Shown here: piece after piece, positions 35,340 to 47,900 of the stretch
Numbering within the stretch: position 1 is the stretch's first letter
How the letters are laid out: each line of letters begins with the position of its first letter
Origin: Pogostemon cablin
Lineage: Eukaryota > Streptophyta > Magnoliopsida > Lamiales > Lamiaceae
Assembly: GCA_023678885.1 (NCBI GenBank)
Contig: CM042954.1
Coordinates: forward strand, 4,338,198 to 4,402,197
Length of the DNA stretch: 64,000 nt
Direction of reading: 5' to 3'
Translations under genes and position numbers: made by a program
Notes under the pieces: generated by a model
The model's input: only the letters and a program-made list of their open reading frames with translations
Told to the model about the DNA's origin: nothing
Database searches by the model: none

Positions 35340-36378
35340 ACTCCAAGAGGCGGGGTAACTGCGCTATTAGGATTTGAGTGATTCTCATCCCTTCTCTGAT
35401 TGTTGAAGTTTGAATTTTCTCGGTTCCAACCTTGCTGAAATTGACGGCTGTTCTCTTGGTCATTCCTCCCCCTACACTGATTGTTAGGTCGGAAATTTTA
35501 TCTATTTTTATTTTCCCCTTGAAATCTCTGTCCCATAGCATAGTTTGCATCCTCAAATTGCTCTTTATTTCCAGCTTTTGTTACCTCCTCTCTATCCCTT
35601 TAGTGAGGCGGTCTAGCTTATTATTCAGTTCATCAAGTTGATCATGGAGGGTTGACACTTCACTATTTCAAGTTTGTATCTCTATTTTTGCTACTTTATC
35701 AAAAGAAGCATCTCCATCTGCTCTTTCCGCTGGCCAATCATAAGTGTTCGCAGCCATCTCCTCGAAAATCTCTTCAGCTGCCTCTGCAGACTGCTTAAAT
35801 ATAGATCCACCTGCTGTCGCATCCACCAACACTCTTGAATCTCTTCTTAAGCCTTGATAGAAAAAGCCTAAATAAGTATCCTTTGAAAATCCGTGTTTGG
35901 GACAGCTCCCTAATAGCTCTTTTAATCTCTCTCATGCCTCATAGAAACTCTTCAAGGATCCTTGTTTAAATTGAGTGATCTTCTTCTTTATCAAGAAACT
36001 CTTGGATGGAGGGAAGTATTTGTTCAGAAACTCATCTGCAAGTTGCTCTCAAGTAGTACAACAACATTGAGGAAGATTGTTATACCACTCCTTAGCATTC
36101 CCCGTAAGTGAGAATGGAAAAAGCCGCATCCTGATAACGTCCTCCGGGACATTCCTGTGCTTCTGCGTCCTAGCATATTCATCAAATAACTGTAGATGCT
36201 TACTAGGATTCTCCAAAGGATTCCCACTAAACTTCTGTCTCTCCATCATCCGGATCAGTCTGAAAGGTAGCTCAAAACTCTCTGCAGTGATCGCAGGTCC
36301 ATTGAACCCAGACTTAGTAGTGTGCTTCAGTTTATACTGGTCCCTCATAGGAGTCGAGGCTTGCTGATAATCAGCCAT
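35340..36378 (-). pseudogene. Y gag N-terminal part (Athila-type)
   Basis: Minus strand from MADYQQASTPMRDQYKLKHT. The capsid part has GFNGPAITAESFELPFRLIR, MRLFPFSLTGNAKEWYNNLP and then FLNKYFPPSKSFLIKKKITQ in a second frame. Next come VLVDATAGGSIF and YDWPAERAD as in Athila gag, then a basic Gly/Asn region to 35340 where Z is inserted. Several stops and frameshifts. Confidence 0.85.
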
Positions 36379-36518
36379 CTTAACTACTTATACATGTGCT
36401 CACGCAGAAGATCAGAATTGTTTGGATTTTAAAAATAAAAATAAAATAAAAACAAGTAAAAAGTTTAACGTCCTACAAGAAAATAAATCACTATAGACTA
36501 AATTTAAGTTTATAAACA

Positions 36519-36538
36519 ATCCCCGGCAGGCGGCAACA
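36519..36538 (-). other. Y primer binding site (degenerate)
   Basis: Minus strand TTGCCGCCTGCCGGGGAT, close to the X site and to Athila tRNA-Asp-type sites, a few bases inside LTR D. Confidence 0.75.
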
Positions 36539-36544
36539 AGAACT

Positions 36545-38450
36545 TGATCGCTATTTTCTTTCACCCTCAAGTGTAAGGGATCAATTGTAGTGCATGTGAC
36601 CAAGTAAAATATCGTTCCCACATGATAGTTATAAATTTAATAAGTAATTCTATTAATGATAATTCGTTTGCAAGACAAATTTGGGGGTTTTTAAAGGATG
36701 ATTAATTAAACTAATAAAACTAAATTAAAATAATTAAACTAATTATGCAATAAAATAAATCACGCAAGAGAAATGATTTAAGAATTCAAAGATGGAGAAT
36801 TGGTAATGCTCGGGCAAACAGTTTAACTAAGTGACTAATTTATCTAGACCCCAATTAATTACTTGTAGATGTTTATAAGAGGATCACTAAACATAGTTAA
36901 ATCACATTGATTGGGTAGGATCTAACACTTATAATAAGCTGGAAATCCTAGGATCAATAAAAAATTAACTTCCTCTCCCTCTATAGGTACTTCATGCTAA
37001 ATTCAATTAAAGGCTAGAACACTAGACTTCCCTTTCTAGTACGCGATTGTTAACCCCTTTTATCTCCTTACCAATTACCTAATAATGATGTTTTACCAAG
37101 TAATTAATATTCTAAATTGATTGTCTAACACTCTTAGGAATTATAGGCCAATCCCCTAAGACTGTCACAGGAAACAACAATTATTATGCAGAAATAAAAT
37201 TCCTATTAACTATCAATCAGTGATACCGTCAATAATAATTAAAGGAATCAAAACCCAAAGACACAATAATTGAAGTCTCAAAATATCCTCTTCAATAAGG
37301 AAATAAACAATTTGCAGAGTAATAAAATCCAAGTCTAGGGCAATCAAATCACATAGTCAAAACTGTCAAAAGCCCTAACATTACCACAAAGAAACTTAGC
37401 CCATGGGCAAATCACAAAGATATAATTAACCCTAACCATTGTCCTAAAATAACAAAAATAAATAACTAAAAATAAAGAACCCTTTTGGAGGACTCCGTCT
37501 CTTTAATCTTTATCTCCGTCGGAATCTCCGTCTCCGATGGATGGATGGGAGGTGATGAGTGATGGAGGAAATGGGCGAAGGATGAAAGGGGCGACGCTGT
37601 GCGGATTTTAGGCATGATGAACTGCCGCCTGTCGAGAGAGAGAGCCCCGTTGATTATCGAGATTTCCCCTTTTATAAGGCTGAAGACGTTTGATGCAATT
37701 GTTGTGCCTAGAGCATTAGAAACAATTGGGCCCACAGTTATCACTTAAATGAGCTTCCTATCTCCCATCAGTTCACGGCAATTTTCTTCTAAATTGCATG
37801 GGCCACTTAATTTGCATAAATTGTAACACTTAGTCAATTTCGGCTTCTCAAATTGGGCCCACCTCTTGTGCTTATTCTTTTATCCAATTAGAGGTGCTCA
37901 TGAATTTATTTGACACCAAATAACAAGGGCCCCACTCTTAAATCTCATACAAAGAATTTCTCCAACTTTTCCATCATGTACGTTGCATAATTTGTAGTGG
38001 GCTGATACCAAGATATTCAATTGCATGCATGGCCTCACTTGAATCAATTAATGCACCAAAATTATGTGAGTTTCGAAAATCCCGTTTATAGCTGCGTGAC
38101 CTCGCCATTTTGTGCGCAACTTCTTCATCCAAACTCTGATTGATATGATTCTTAGGCCCACGCGACCCTCTCTTCCGTGGCTTTCCAACCATATCTCACA
38201 CGACAAATTTTGACTTACACACAATCACAGAAAAATCATGGAAAGTGCTTCTCTGTTTTTGCACAAATTCACCTTTCACCCCAACTTTGTATTTTTATCC
38301 TTTTTCCTATCTAAACACAACAAAATACCTCTCAAACATCTTTTAGTCAATAATAATTCAAAGTATTAATATTTGTGCAAATAATAGCAAATATACACTC
38401 AAAGAGGTTTCAAATCGGACCCAAAAATATATGAATTTCCACTCTCATCA
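36545..38450 (-). repeat. Y 5' LTR (D), Athila-type Ty3, 1906 bp
   Basis: Begins TGATCGCTATTTTC and ends CCACTCTCATCA. Followed by X internal DNA at 38451. It pairs with C (24281-26161). The ends and the R/U5-like part resemble X LTRs A and B, but the middle of U3 differs: Y has the LTR module at 38104-38200 where X has GC-rich CGTGCGA repeats. Confidence 0.88.
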
Positions 38451-38811
38451 ATTATGCATGCACTTATATTGAATTTGAGAGCACATATATATGTATATAT
38501 ATATATATATATAACCTAAAAGGTGTACACTTTATACGCCATGAGCGTGAGAGTTATACTATATATATCCTGTGAGCATAGATGAATTGATCATTTGAAT
38601 TGGTGAAGTAAGTATCTTAACTTGCATGTTTTGAATGAATTGATACTTTTGAATTTGAAGTTATGTGAACTAAGTTGAGATTGATAACATCTTTTGAAGG
38701 CTTAATTGATATTTTGATCTTTCTTCAGTACATAACTTTCCATCTCATTATTTTCTCTTGGTTTGTCATTTCGTTGTTCGAGGATGAACAACACCTTAAG
38801 TTTGGGGGGTT
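38451..38811 (+). other. X 3' internal remnant with polypurine tract
   Basis: Matches the inverse of Y 26162-26500 (TTGAATTTGAGAGCAC, GTGTACACTTTATA, TCCTGTGAGCATAG blocks). It includes a TA-dinucleotide run near 38488-38513 and ends in TTAAGTTTGGGGGGTTT directly before the 3' LTR. Confidence 0.75.
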
Positions 38812-40523
38812 TGATGAGAGTGAAAATTCATGTATTTTCGGGTCCGATTTGATACCTATTTGACATATTTTGATATTGTATTTGCACAAAAAGGTAATGC
38901 TTTTGTTGTTACCAGTAAAAAGGTGCTCGAGAGGTGTTTTGTCATGTTTTTCACAGGAAAAGAGGGATAAAGTGATCAATTATCGAATGGAAGTAAAATG
39001 GAGCTAGAATTGTCGAAGAACAAGGTCATACGGCTGTTGCACGGCTGCACTCGTGCATGGTTATTCATAGTCGTATGAGACCTCTAGCAGCCGTGTGAGC
39101 AAACTTGTCGCACGGTTGCTATCGTGCAACAAGTCATGAGGCCGTGCGAGGAGTTTCCAAAGTCGTAGTTGCGGAAGTCAAGAACACGAAGCCGTGCATG
39201 AGGACCATGACGCCGTGCGAGGAAGAATCGTGCACGATTGCTGCCGTGCGAGGAAGAGTCGTGCCTCACGATGTCGAGTGTTGAAACAGATATCGTGCGA
39301 CTGCTGTGCGACTGTCGTGCATGTGTCGTGTGTGGTGTAATGCACGCCCGTGTTATATTTTTGGCTCATATTTTTGGCCCAGGCCCATTACGTGGAGTAT
39401 AAAGCTGAGTTACAGAACAGATCCCAATACACACCTCTTTCATACAGTGCCCTAATTTCATCCATCACTCACCACACTTCCATCCTTCCACCGGGGAGAC
39501 GATTGGAGTTGCTAATTGGATCGGAGACGGAGATTCCGACGGAGATAGTAATTGAAGAGACGTGTCCTCCAAAAGGGTTCTTTATTTTTAGTTATTTATC
39601 TTTGTTATTTTAGCACAATGGTTAGTGTTAATTACATCTTTGTGATTTGCCCTCGTAATTCTATGGGTTAAGTTTCTTTATGGTAATGTTAGGGCGTTAA
39701 GACAGTTTTGACTATGTGATTTAATTGTCCTAGACTTGGATTTATTACACTACAGATTGTTTATTTCCTTATTGAAGAAGATATTTTTTTAGACTTCATA
39801 TTATTGTGTTTTGAGTTTTGATTTCCTTTAATTTTTCTTGACGGTATCACTGACTAATAGTTAATAGGATTCTTTATTTCTGCATGATAGTTGTTGTTTC
39901 CTGTGATAGTCTTAGGGGATTGACCTATAATTTCTAAGAGTGTTAGACAATCAATTTGGAATATTAATTACGTGGTAAAACATCATTATTAGGTAATTAA
40001 TAAGGAGACAAAAGGGGTTAATAATTGCATACCTAGAAAGAGAAGTCTAGTGCTCTAGCCTTTAATTGAATTTAATATGAAGTACCTATAGAGGGAGAGA
40101 GAGTTAATTACTTATCGATTCTAGGATTTGCAGCTCATTATAAGTGTTAGATCCTACCCGATCAAGGTGATTTAACTAGACTTAATGATCCTCTTATAAA
40201 CGTCTGTAGGTAATTAATTTGGGTCTAGATAAATCAGTCATATAGTTAAGCTGTTTGCGCATTACCAATTCTCCATTCTTGAATTCTAAATCGTTTTCTC
40301 CGCGTGATTTATTTTCATTTGCATTAGATTAATTATTTAATTTCAGTCATTTTTAGTTTAAATAATTATTTTCAAAAAAACTCCAGATTTGTCTTGCATT
40401 TAAATTGTCATACATAGAATTAATTATTAAGTTTTTAACTATCTCGTGGGAACGATAATTTCACTTGGTCACACGCACTACAATTGATCCCTTACACTTG
40501 AGAGTGAAAATAAATAGCGATCA
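38812..40523 (+). repeat. X 3' LTR (B), Athila-type Ty3, 1712 bp
   Basis: Begins TGATGAGAGTG after the polypurine tract and ends AAATAGCGATCA. Same orientation and same GC-rich repeat block (39010-39340) as LTR A. The right flank CTTAT nearly matches CTCAT left of A, which closes element X. Confidence 0.87.
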
Positions 40524-40528
40524 CTTAT

Positions 40529-41929
40529 CTTCTTGATGCAGGATCAGATATGTCTTTCACCTAAGTTCGTATGAAGCTAATTTTTTCCTATGCATTCAAA
40601 ATTTTTAAATTTTTTATTTTGGACAAATAAATTTAATGGTTCAAGTCTTCCTCTCTAATGATTTATTACTGAATCTTATTAGGCCGTTGTTTTACTCAAT
40701 GATTTGTGTTCGGAAAATATAATTATGGTGAAAATTTTCATTTTTCGAAGATCGTATTCGTACATTGTTGTATCTTTGAAATAAACATTGATAAGTTTTT
40801 GCCTTTCAACGTTCTTTAAGGATGAATATTATAGATCAAGGTGGATGTTGCCTACGTCACATCCTAATGATTACATTTGCTTCTTGCTCGAGGATTAAAG
40901 AACATAATATTTAAATGTATATTGGGTAGTTGGATTAGTATGATAGGTGGGTCCTATGAAGATATTTTAATTGTTTTGTGTGGGTACTTTATACCAAAAC
41001 GGAAATGAAACCATTAGGATGCGACGCCTAAAATGAAAAAATGAAACCAATACGACCGACGAAGAGGAGACTCCTTAATTAATCTGGATAAAGAAAATGA
41101 TACCCTAATAGAAGGACATGAGGAGTAAAAGAAAGAATATCAATAATAGTGCACAATTAATCATAATATCCAGGCAAAACACAAACGGGATACTTATAAA
41201 CATAAACAAAAAAAATGCTACAACAAAATTCAAACCACACAAAATACGGACAAAATAAGTACAAGTATATCCCTCAAGATAAAAATATAAAAACAAAAAT
41301 ATATAATTAACTATAATCTTATAATAAAATGATTTCCGTGCAACTTACGAACAAGAATTACTAGTTTGTATTAATAATAAGTGTGAATCTTATATTTTAA
41401 TTGTATTGGTAATATATGTGGATTCCATATATCAACAAAGAAAATAAATAAAAATCCTTAACACAAACCTCCAAAATAACAAAATTAATCTTTTCTAGAA
41501 TTTCTTCCAAGGAGAATTACTGGTCCAGACAAAAAGAAAAAAAAACCCATTAATATGTAAAATTAATTAACCACGGGCGAATTGCCCATACAAAATAGGG
41601 ATTAAACACGACCACGTCTATGTGTGACTATGTCCAATAAAATAGTGCCACGTCATAAACAGTCGGTGAACTTTAATTTTTCTTACGACAAGTCACAAGA
41701 GTATTATCGAATTGACAGAATGGACCCCCGCCACTATAACGGAAGCAGCAGCCCCGGCGTAAATTAGTAAACCGATTGAGGGCACAGTTGGTATGCAAAG
41801 GTAGATTGTAATGTTATTAAGAACCAAAAACCCTGGGGCATAAAATTTATGGAACAAACAAATTTATTTTATTTTAATTCTCTTTGATCGATCCTGCGAT
41901 CTGCAAATACCAAGCTCTGATACTCGCCA
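40529..41929. other. Intergenic region upstream of the AIM24-like gene
   Basis: AT-rich, no repeat terminus or gene recognised. The last 200 bases, less AT-rich near 41710-41780, should hold the promoter and 5' UTR. A TATA-like ACTATAACGG is near 41732, but I cannot assign the start site. Confidence 0.4.
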
Positions 41930-44900
41930 ATGGCCGCACCGTTCTTTTCGACGCCTTTCCAACCCTTTGTTTATCAGGTATATTTCCACTTCTAATTCTA
42001 AACACGTAAACGTCTGGGAATCTCTTTTATATTTTCTGTCGCATGTGTATTAATGTACTACTGTAGCTTTTGTGTTTTTACGAGAAATTGAACTTTTAAA
42101 TTCGAATTAGGGTTTTACTTCTGTGGTTTTTTTAATTTCTTTAACTTCATTACTGACCATGAATTCATATATGTTTAGGAAATAGTGAGATTTATATAAA
42201 TTGAAAGAAATTTTATCTTTAACTTAGTGAAGCCAGAAAATTTTTTCTGTTAGGACTTCCACCGTGGCAAGATTGTTTTCTTGGTGGCTTGCATACTACT
42301 TTGTGTGTGGAAGCTTTGACGATCATGCCTAAGAGGGTGATTGAATCTCCGATCCTTTAGGTTGTTAACTGTCATTTTGAAATTGAAATTACGTTGTGAA
42401 ATGCGGGCCAGATGTATGTTCAAAAGTTGTTCTAGAGTTTTTTTTTTTTTTTCATGGACAACTGGGTGTATACTGCTATTAGCATTAGCTCTTAGTGTAA
42501 ATCACTGTTGGGAGAGTATGGATGAAGGCTGATAGTAGTTCCTAACTTTGAGCATAGAGCACTATATCTTTATTTGGGCAATACTTTTCATAACAAATGT
42601 AGTCATTAGAACGAATTGGATATCTTTCTATGTATGAGATATTTACCTCTTTGTTTGGCTGAGTTTTTTAAAACATATTCTTTTATAAACTACTTATTTA
42701 AAAGAAAAATGTCAATTTTTTTTTTACTTTTGTTTTATTTTTGGATAACGTGCCAAAACACTTAATAATACATGATGAATATCACTTGTAATGGCATCTT
42801 AAAGAATTTTCATTTATAGTGGAAATTCTTGCATTGTTAGAAAATGAAGGAATTAGTTGTGTCTTTTTTACTAAAAATGAATCTAGTCAATTATCAATTT
42901 TAATTTCATTAAAGACAAGTTTGGGTTTTTGGTTTTTTATTCATGTCTGTACATATTTCAGAGTCCACAAGATGCTGTGACACCATTCCAGATATTGGGA
43001 GGGGAAGCTCAAATAGTTCAGGTGCTCAAAAGTAATATTCTGGTTCTTTTTCCTGAGAAATTTAGGATGTTCAACAAGAATTGACGTTCACTCTTTATCT
43101 CTCCTCTTTAGATAATGTTGAAGCCACAAGAAAAAGTTATAGCAAAGCCTGGTATGCTATTAATTCTCTGAAATAGTATTTTAAAATTTTGGTCACTTGA
43201 ATTCATTGACTTGCTGTTGTTTCTGCAACTGTCAGACGGTATTTCTAATATAGATTAACTTTTTTGCTTGCCTTTAATTTCACGAGGATTGGTCTGGTAT
43301 ACAAAATTTAACTATTGCAGTATCTGGTTACCATTATAACTCTATTACCTATATGAGATTTTGAAGTCATCTTCTGCAGAAGTGAGCATCATTATTTTTC
43401 AGTTTTTCTTTATTTTATTCTATTTTAGGAACGAGAGCTTCACTGTGGTAGGTCCCCTTGGGGCTAGGGATGTCAATTCGTGATATTGCGTTATGTTTTA
43501 TGTCAATCTTACAATGGCACAATTCGACAAGTAACACGAATACTACACAATAAGGATGAAGGATCAGTGTTCAAATGACACGGATGCGAAAATTTTTGTG
43601 TTGACATGAATCACATGGCACGATATTAACATGCTATAAAAAATAAACTAAGAAAATAAAAGAATTTAACACTCCCTCTGACCTAGAAAGAGGAAGAAGT
43701 TCACAGTTACTAGAAATTCGGTGTTTGAGAAAAGTTGTTTCTTAGCCAACTTTTAGGAGTAGTTTGGTTTTTTTTTTGTAATAAATAAATTGTAAAGTAT
43801 ATTATGTGTGTTAAGGTGGGATGCCAATTTTGAAATTAAAATGTATTGTGGTAATTGGGTTGAGAGTATTTCCTTTTACTGAAGTGTGAAGATAGTTTTG
43901 GATAAGCAAATGAGGGAGGTGTGAATTTATTATGGAACGAATGGAGTAATTAAGTTCAGCTCGATAAGACCTGATATTGATGAAATAAGAAAATAAAATT
44001 AATTTAAAATAAAATTTAACTTGACGCGATACTAACGATATGACACAAAATTACACGAAAACTCACAACAATAAATGTTATATGCAATTTCATAATGGGT
44101 TACACGAACATGATAACATGAAATTTCATGTCCTTATCGATGCGATAATGACACGAACACAATGAGCCTATACACTATCTGAAATTTTTGTGTTGTTTTT
44201 GCATCGTGCTGCTATGTCATGTCTAAAATTGTCATCCTTAGTAGGGGCCGAATCACAGCTGCGAAACTCTGAGGTAAGTACGTGCAGTGAGAATCTATTT
44301 TTTAAGTATCTACGTTGGTGGGTACTGTTACTGTGTAAGGTTTGTAGAATGAAAATGCAGGTTTTTTAATTAATTTTTCCCGCATAATTGCTGTCATATT
44401 GTACTACACAAGACATGTTGGTGTTGGGTTGAGTGTTTGATACACCAACTTCTTTCCTACATGCGATAACCTGACTAACCTGCCCATCTATAGACTCCAA
44501 CTTGAGCTGCAATGAACCCTTCTACTTCAACTATGGTTTTCAACCCACTTTTAGTTTAATGGCTTTGTTGCTGGGGTGAGTTTTGTATTCAATTTTCCTT
44601 TTATCTTTCTCTCCTATATTCTTTCACCTTTTTCGAAAAGAAATTTCCATTCCTTAATTGAAGTGATCCCACTCATAGAGGTTGAACATGTTCTAGTCTT
44701 ACCTGCAGTAGAGCGATGATTATTCCTACACCATGTTGCGCAGTATGGCATATGATTTGCTTTGTCTTAATCCGTGAACCTTTACTACTATAAACTATTT
44801 CAATTTTCTTTTTATGTAGGCTTTGCTTATTGATAGTTAATAGCTCTAATGTAGAATTCCATTAGATTAAATCACTTCAGACTATAATGTTGTCCTTTCC

Positions 44901-47900
44901 TCGAAGTGTTCGCTATGGAATTCTGGATTTCCTCTCAAATCATTCCTCATACAGTAATCTGTTCCAATTCATTTGAATTTATGTACTAATTAGATAATCA
45001 GATATCATGCAATTCTCATAATTAACAATAGTATCTTTTGATTTTTATGAAGCTTGCCAAATAATAGTATCAAATCCTTTTCAGCAGGGGTGTAAGCAAA
45101 TAGTTTTAGGCAAATAGCTCGTCGCTTGGCTTGTTACATTTCATATACGAGCATACATAGCTGTTGTTTTTTTGGTCAAGCTTGTCTTTCATTCGCATAG
45201 TTGTTGGATACATGCCTCATGCCTCGGTAGGGGCTCAAGCTAATCTGCCTCTATTTCCTACGTTTTTCTAATTTCAGGCGCTGTTGAAGAGGTGTGTGCC
45301 TCCCTGCACCTTTCTGCACCTCTAATCATATCCTTGGGCGCGGGTGCTCCTTGCATGTGCAAACATTGCTTATTTTTAGGGCTTTTTAGAATTTTTTTTT
45401 CCAATAAACACCTTAAAACAAGTCTTTTGTGGGGGGGTGGGGGGTGGATTTTAACTCAGAAATATGATAAAGAATTGGTCTTTACAGATGATTCATGATA
45501 GTTTGAATTGGGGTGTGGTTGAGAAGGCTATAGGAGTTGAAGAGCCGGCGCATTACACTATAAATAAAAGTCCATACGTGCTAGTACTTCATGTGCTAGA
45601 CCAGATGCAGATGATGATTTTGAGTTTGAGCGGGATGGAGAGGAAGAATTTAAGGAAAAATAATGGTCAATTTGATGAGGAAAAGGGTGATGGGGATGAT
45701 AACGAACATGAATCATGTTGGTTGTTGATTTGTTTGTTAATATTTAGAAACTTGAGAACCTTTTGAAACCTAAGGACTTCATTTCATTGGCTTTCTGTCC
45801 TTTTGTTTTGAAAATTTGAACTGTGAAATTGATTATGTATGGACGTACTTTGTGTTATTATGTTATTTATGAGTTATTATGTATTATAATGTGAGTGACG
45901 TGGTTTTATTCATATTTGGTTAGGTTATTATGTATTAAGTCGTATATACTGATGTATTTAAGTAATAGATACAGATTTTACCGGAGGGCCATTCCTCTCA
46001 CCTCAGGCTCCAATAGCATTTGTGCGCCTCTATCCTCTAACAACTATGCGCATTAGTTTGCTAAAGATTTTTGTTTGCACACCTGTGCGGTTATATTATT
46101 GTAATTGTTCATGAACTAGTAAATAACTGTTCAATAACAACAAATTTATCATGAATGCCTAAATATAATTGTTTGCAAACATAAAACAAATAAATAAACT
46201 AAAGTTAAACATATTAAAGTGCAAAGATAAATAAAATTTTTTAAGTATATTAAGACATCTCTTGAACATAATTTTTAATATCATGTAAGTAAACTCTTAA
46301 GTATTTGAGTGATTAAATAAATGTTTTAACAGTGTCTTTAATAAGCTTTTATGTTAGAACCTTAAGTGAGCCTGTTCTAGAGCTTTTATAAGTAGAGAAC
46401 AGTGCCAAGCTCGGTTCAACACTATTTATTTAAGTCCCAACTTTCAGTTTCTTAGGGTTGACAAAGATAGGGATAGACGTTGGTATTGGCCTAAGTTCAG
46501 TTCTTTTGGAATCACTATTTTGATTTTACTGTTTGGAAGAATTACTTTTTTTTTATTTATCTGATGCTTGCATTTATATACTGATTTATTGCAGGTTCCA
46601 TGTGCTACATGTCTGGGTCCATACAAATGGAAAATGTGCATGTGCCCGAAAATGAAGCAGGAGTGTGGCAGTGGCTTCTTGGAAGAAGTGTTACTAGCAT
46701 AGTTCTTCATAATACTGGTTTGACGGACGGCTTTGTTGGAATTGCTGCACCTACTCTTGCAAGAATTCTCCCGGTCTGTTGGTGGCTAGATTGTTTCATT
46801 ACCTATTATTAGGGTTTCTGTAATTCTATTTTTACATTTCTTTGGATTTCATAACCTATTTTTAGGGTAAATCTCAACCTCTACTCACATTGTGATGCAG
46901 ATTGATTTAGCAATATTTGGTGGTCAAATGTTATGCCAGGTAAACATCTTACTTCAAATGTAGCTTATCTATTCAATTAACTGAGTTTTGGGACTAGATT
47001 ATGACTTTGCTTATATTATGTAGCCAGATGCATTTCTATGCTCGATTAATGATGTAAAAGTAAATAATACAGTTGATCAAAGGCCACGCAATGTTATTGC
47101 TAGTGCTGAGGTTGGATCTGGATTCTTTTCTCATTATTTCTCATTGGTTATCATCATTCGCCATGCATGTCTCGTAAATCATTCATGCTTGCAGGGATTT
47201 TTGAGGCAGAAAATATCTGGTCAAGGGCTTGCATTTATAGTTGGCGGTGGTTCTGGTATGTTCTCTAGTTGCAGTTTGCTTGTTGCGCTGTTATGGTCGT
47301 TGTGTAACTGCTATTGGCTTCATATAGTTATAAATTTCAACTTAACACCAAAGACCTTGGAAGAAGATTTTTCATTGTTGATAATTTATGCTTTTTTGCA
47401 TGTGTTGATTATTTGCTTGTTTGTTCTGTAATCTCACCTCTGAATGAATGAATGAATGATTGGGGTATATAACTTATATAACAAACTCCTGTTAAGTCAG
47501 AGTGAAAATATTTTGTAATTATTCTTCTAAATTACATATTTTCCCCCCGTCCCAGAGATACTGAAAGATAAAGAAAGGGAAAAGGCAAATAGCTCAGAAA
47601 ATTTTGAATTGTGCAGTAACTATTTGAAGTGTAATGACAGACTATCAATAGGGAGAGAATAGTCTAGTACAAGGATCTCTTAGTGATGACAAACCAAAGT
47701 AACTGCTTGGTAATTCCAACTCTGCACATGCTCTGTATTTAATTTGCTCTGTGGCACAAATCTGGAAAGGGGTAGATATAATATATACTCAAAACCACTC
47801 TCCAGTTCTTGCTGAACCTTTGCATGTTCATGCATAGCTACCTCGGAAATGGTTATTAGAATATTAACTCTTTAAGTCGCTTAAAAATCCTCTTTCTTAT

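Noticed and set aside
38488..38515. TA-dinucleotide run as a regulatory TATA cluster
   Set aside because: Simple microsatellite within X internal DNA; Y has only a short TA run at the same place.
45292..45766. Two overlapping frames in intron 3, acidic C-terminus
   Set aside because: No recognisable domain. They lie within the intron of the AIM24-like gene and are interrupted in every frame that could extend them.
45087..46440. Possible hAT element starting CAGGGGTGTAAGCAAA
   Set aside because: No inverted right end or 8-bp duplication found.
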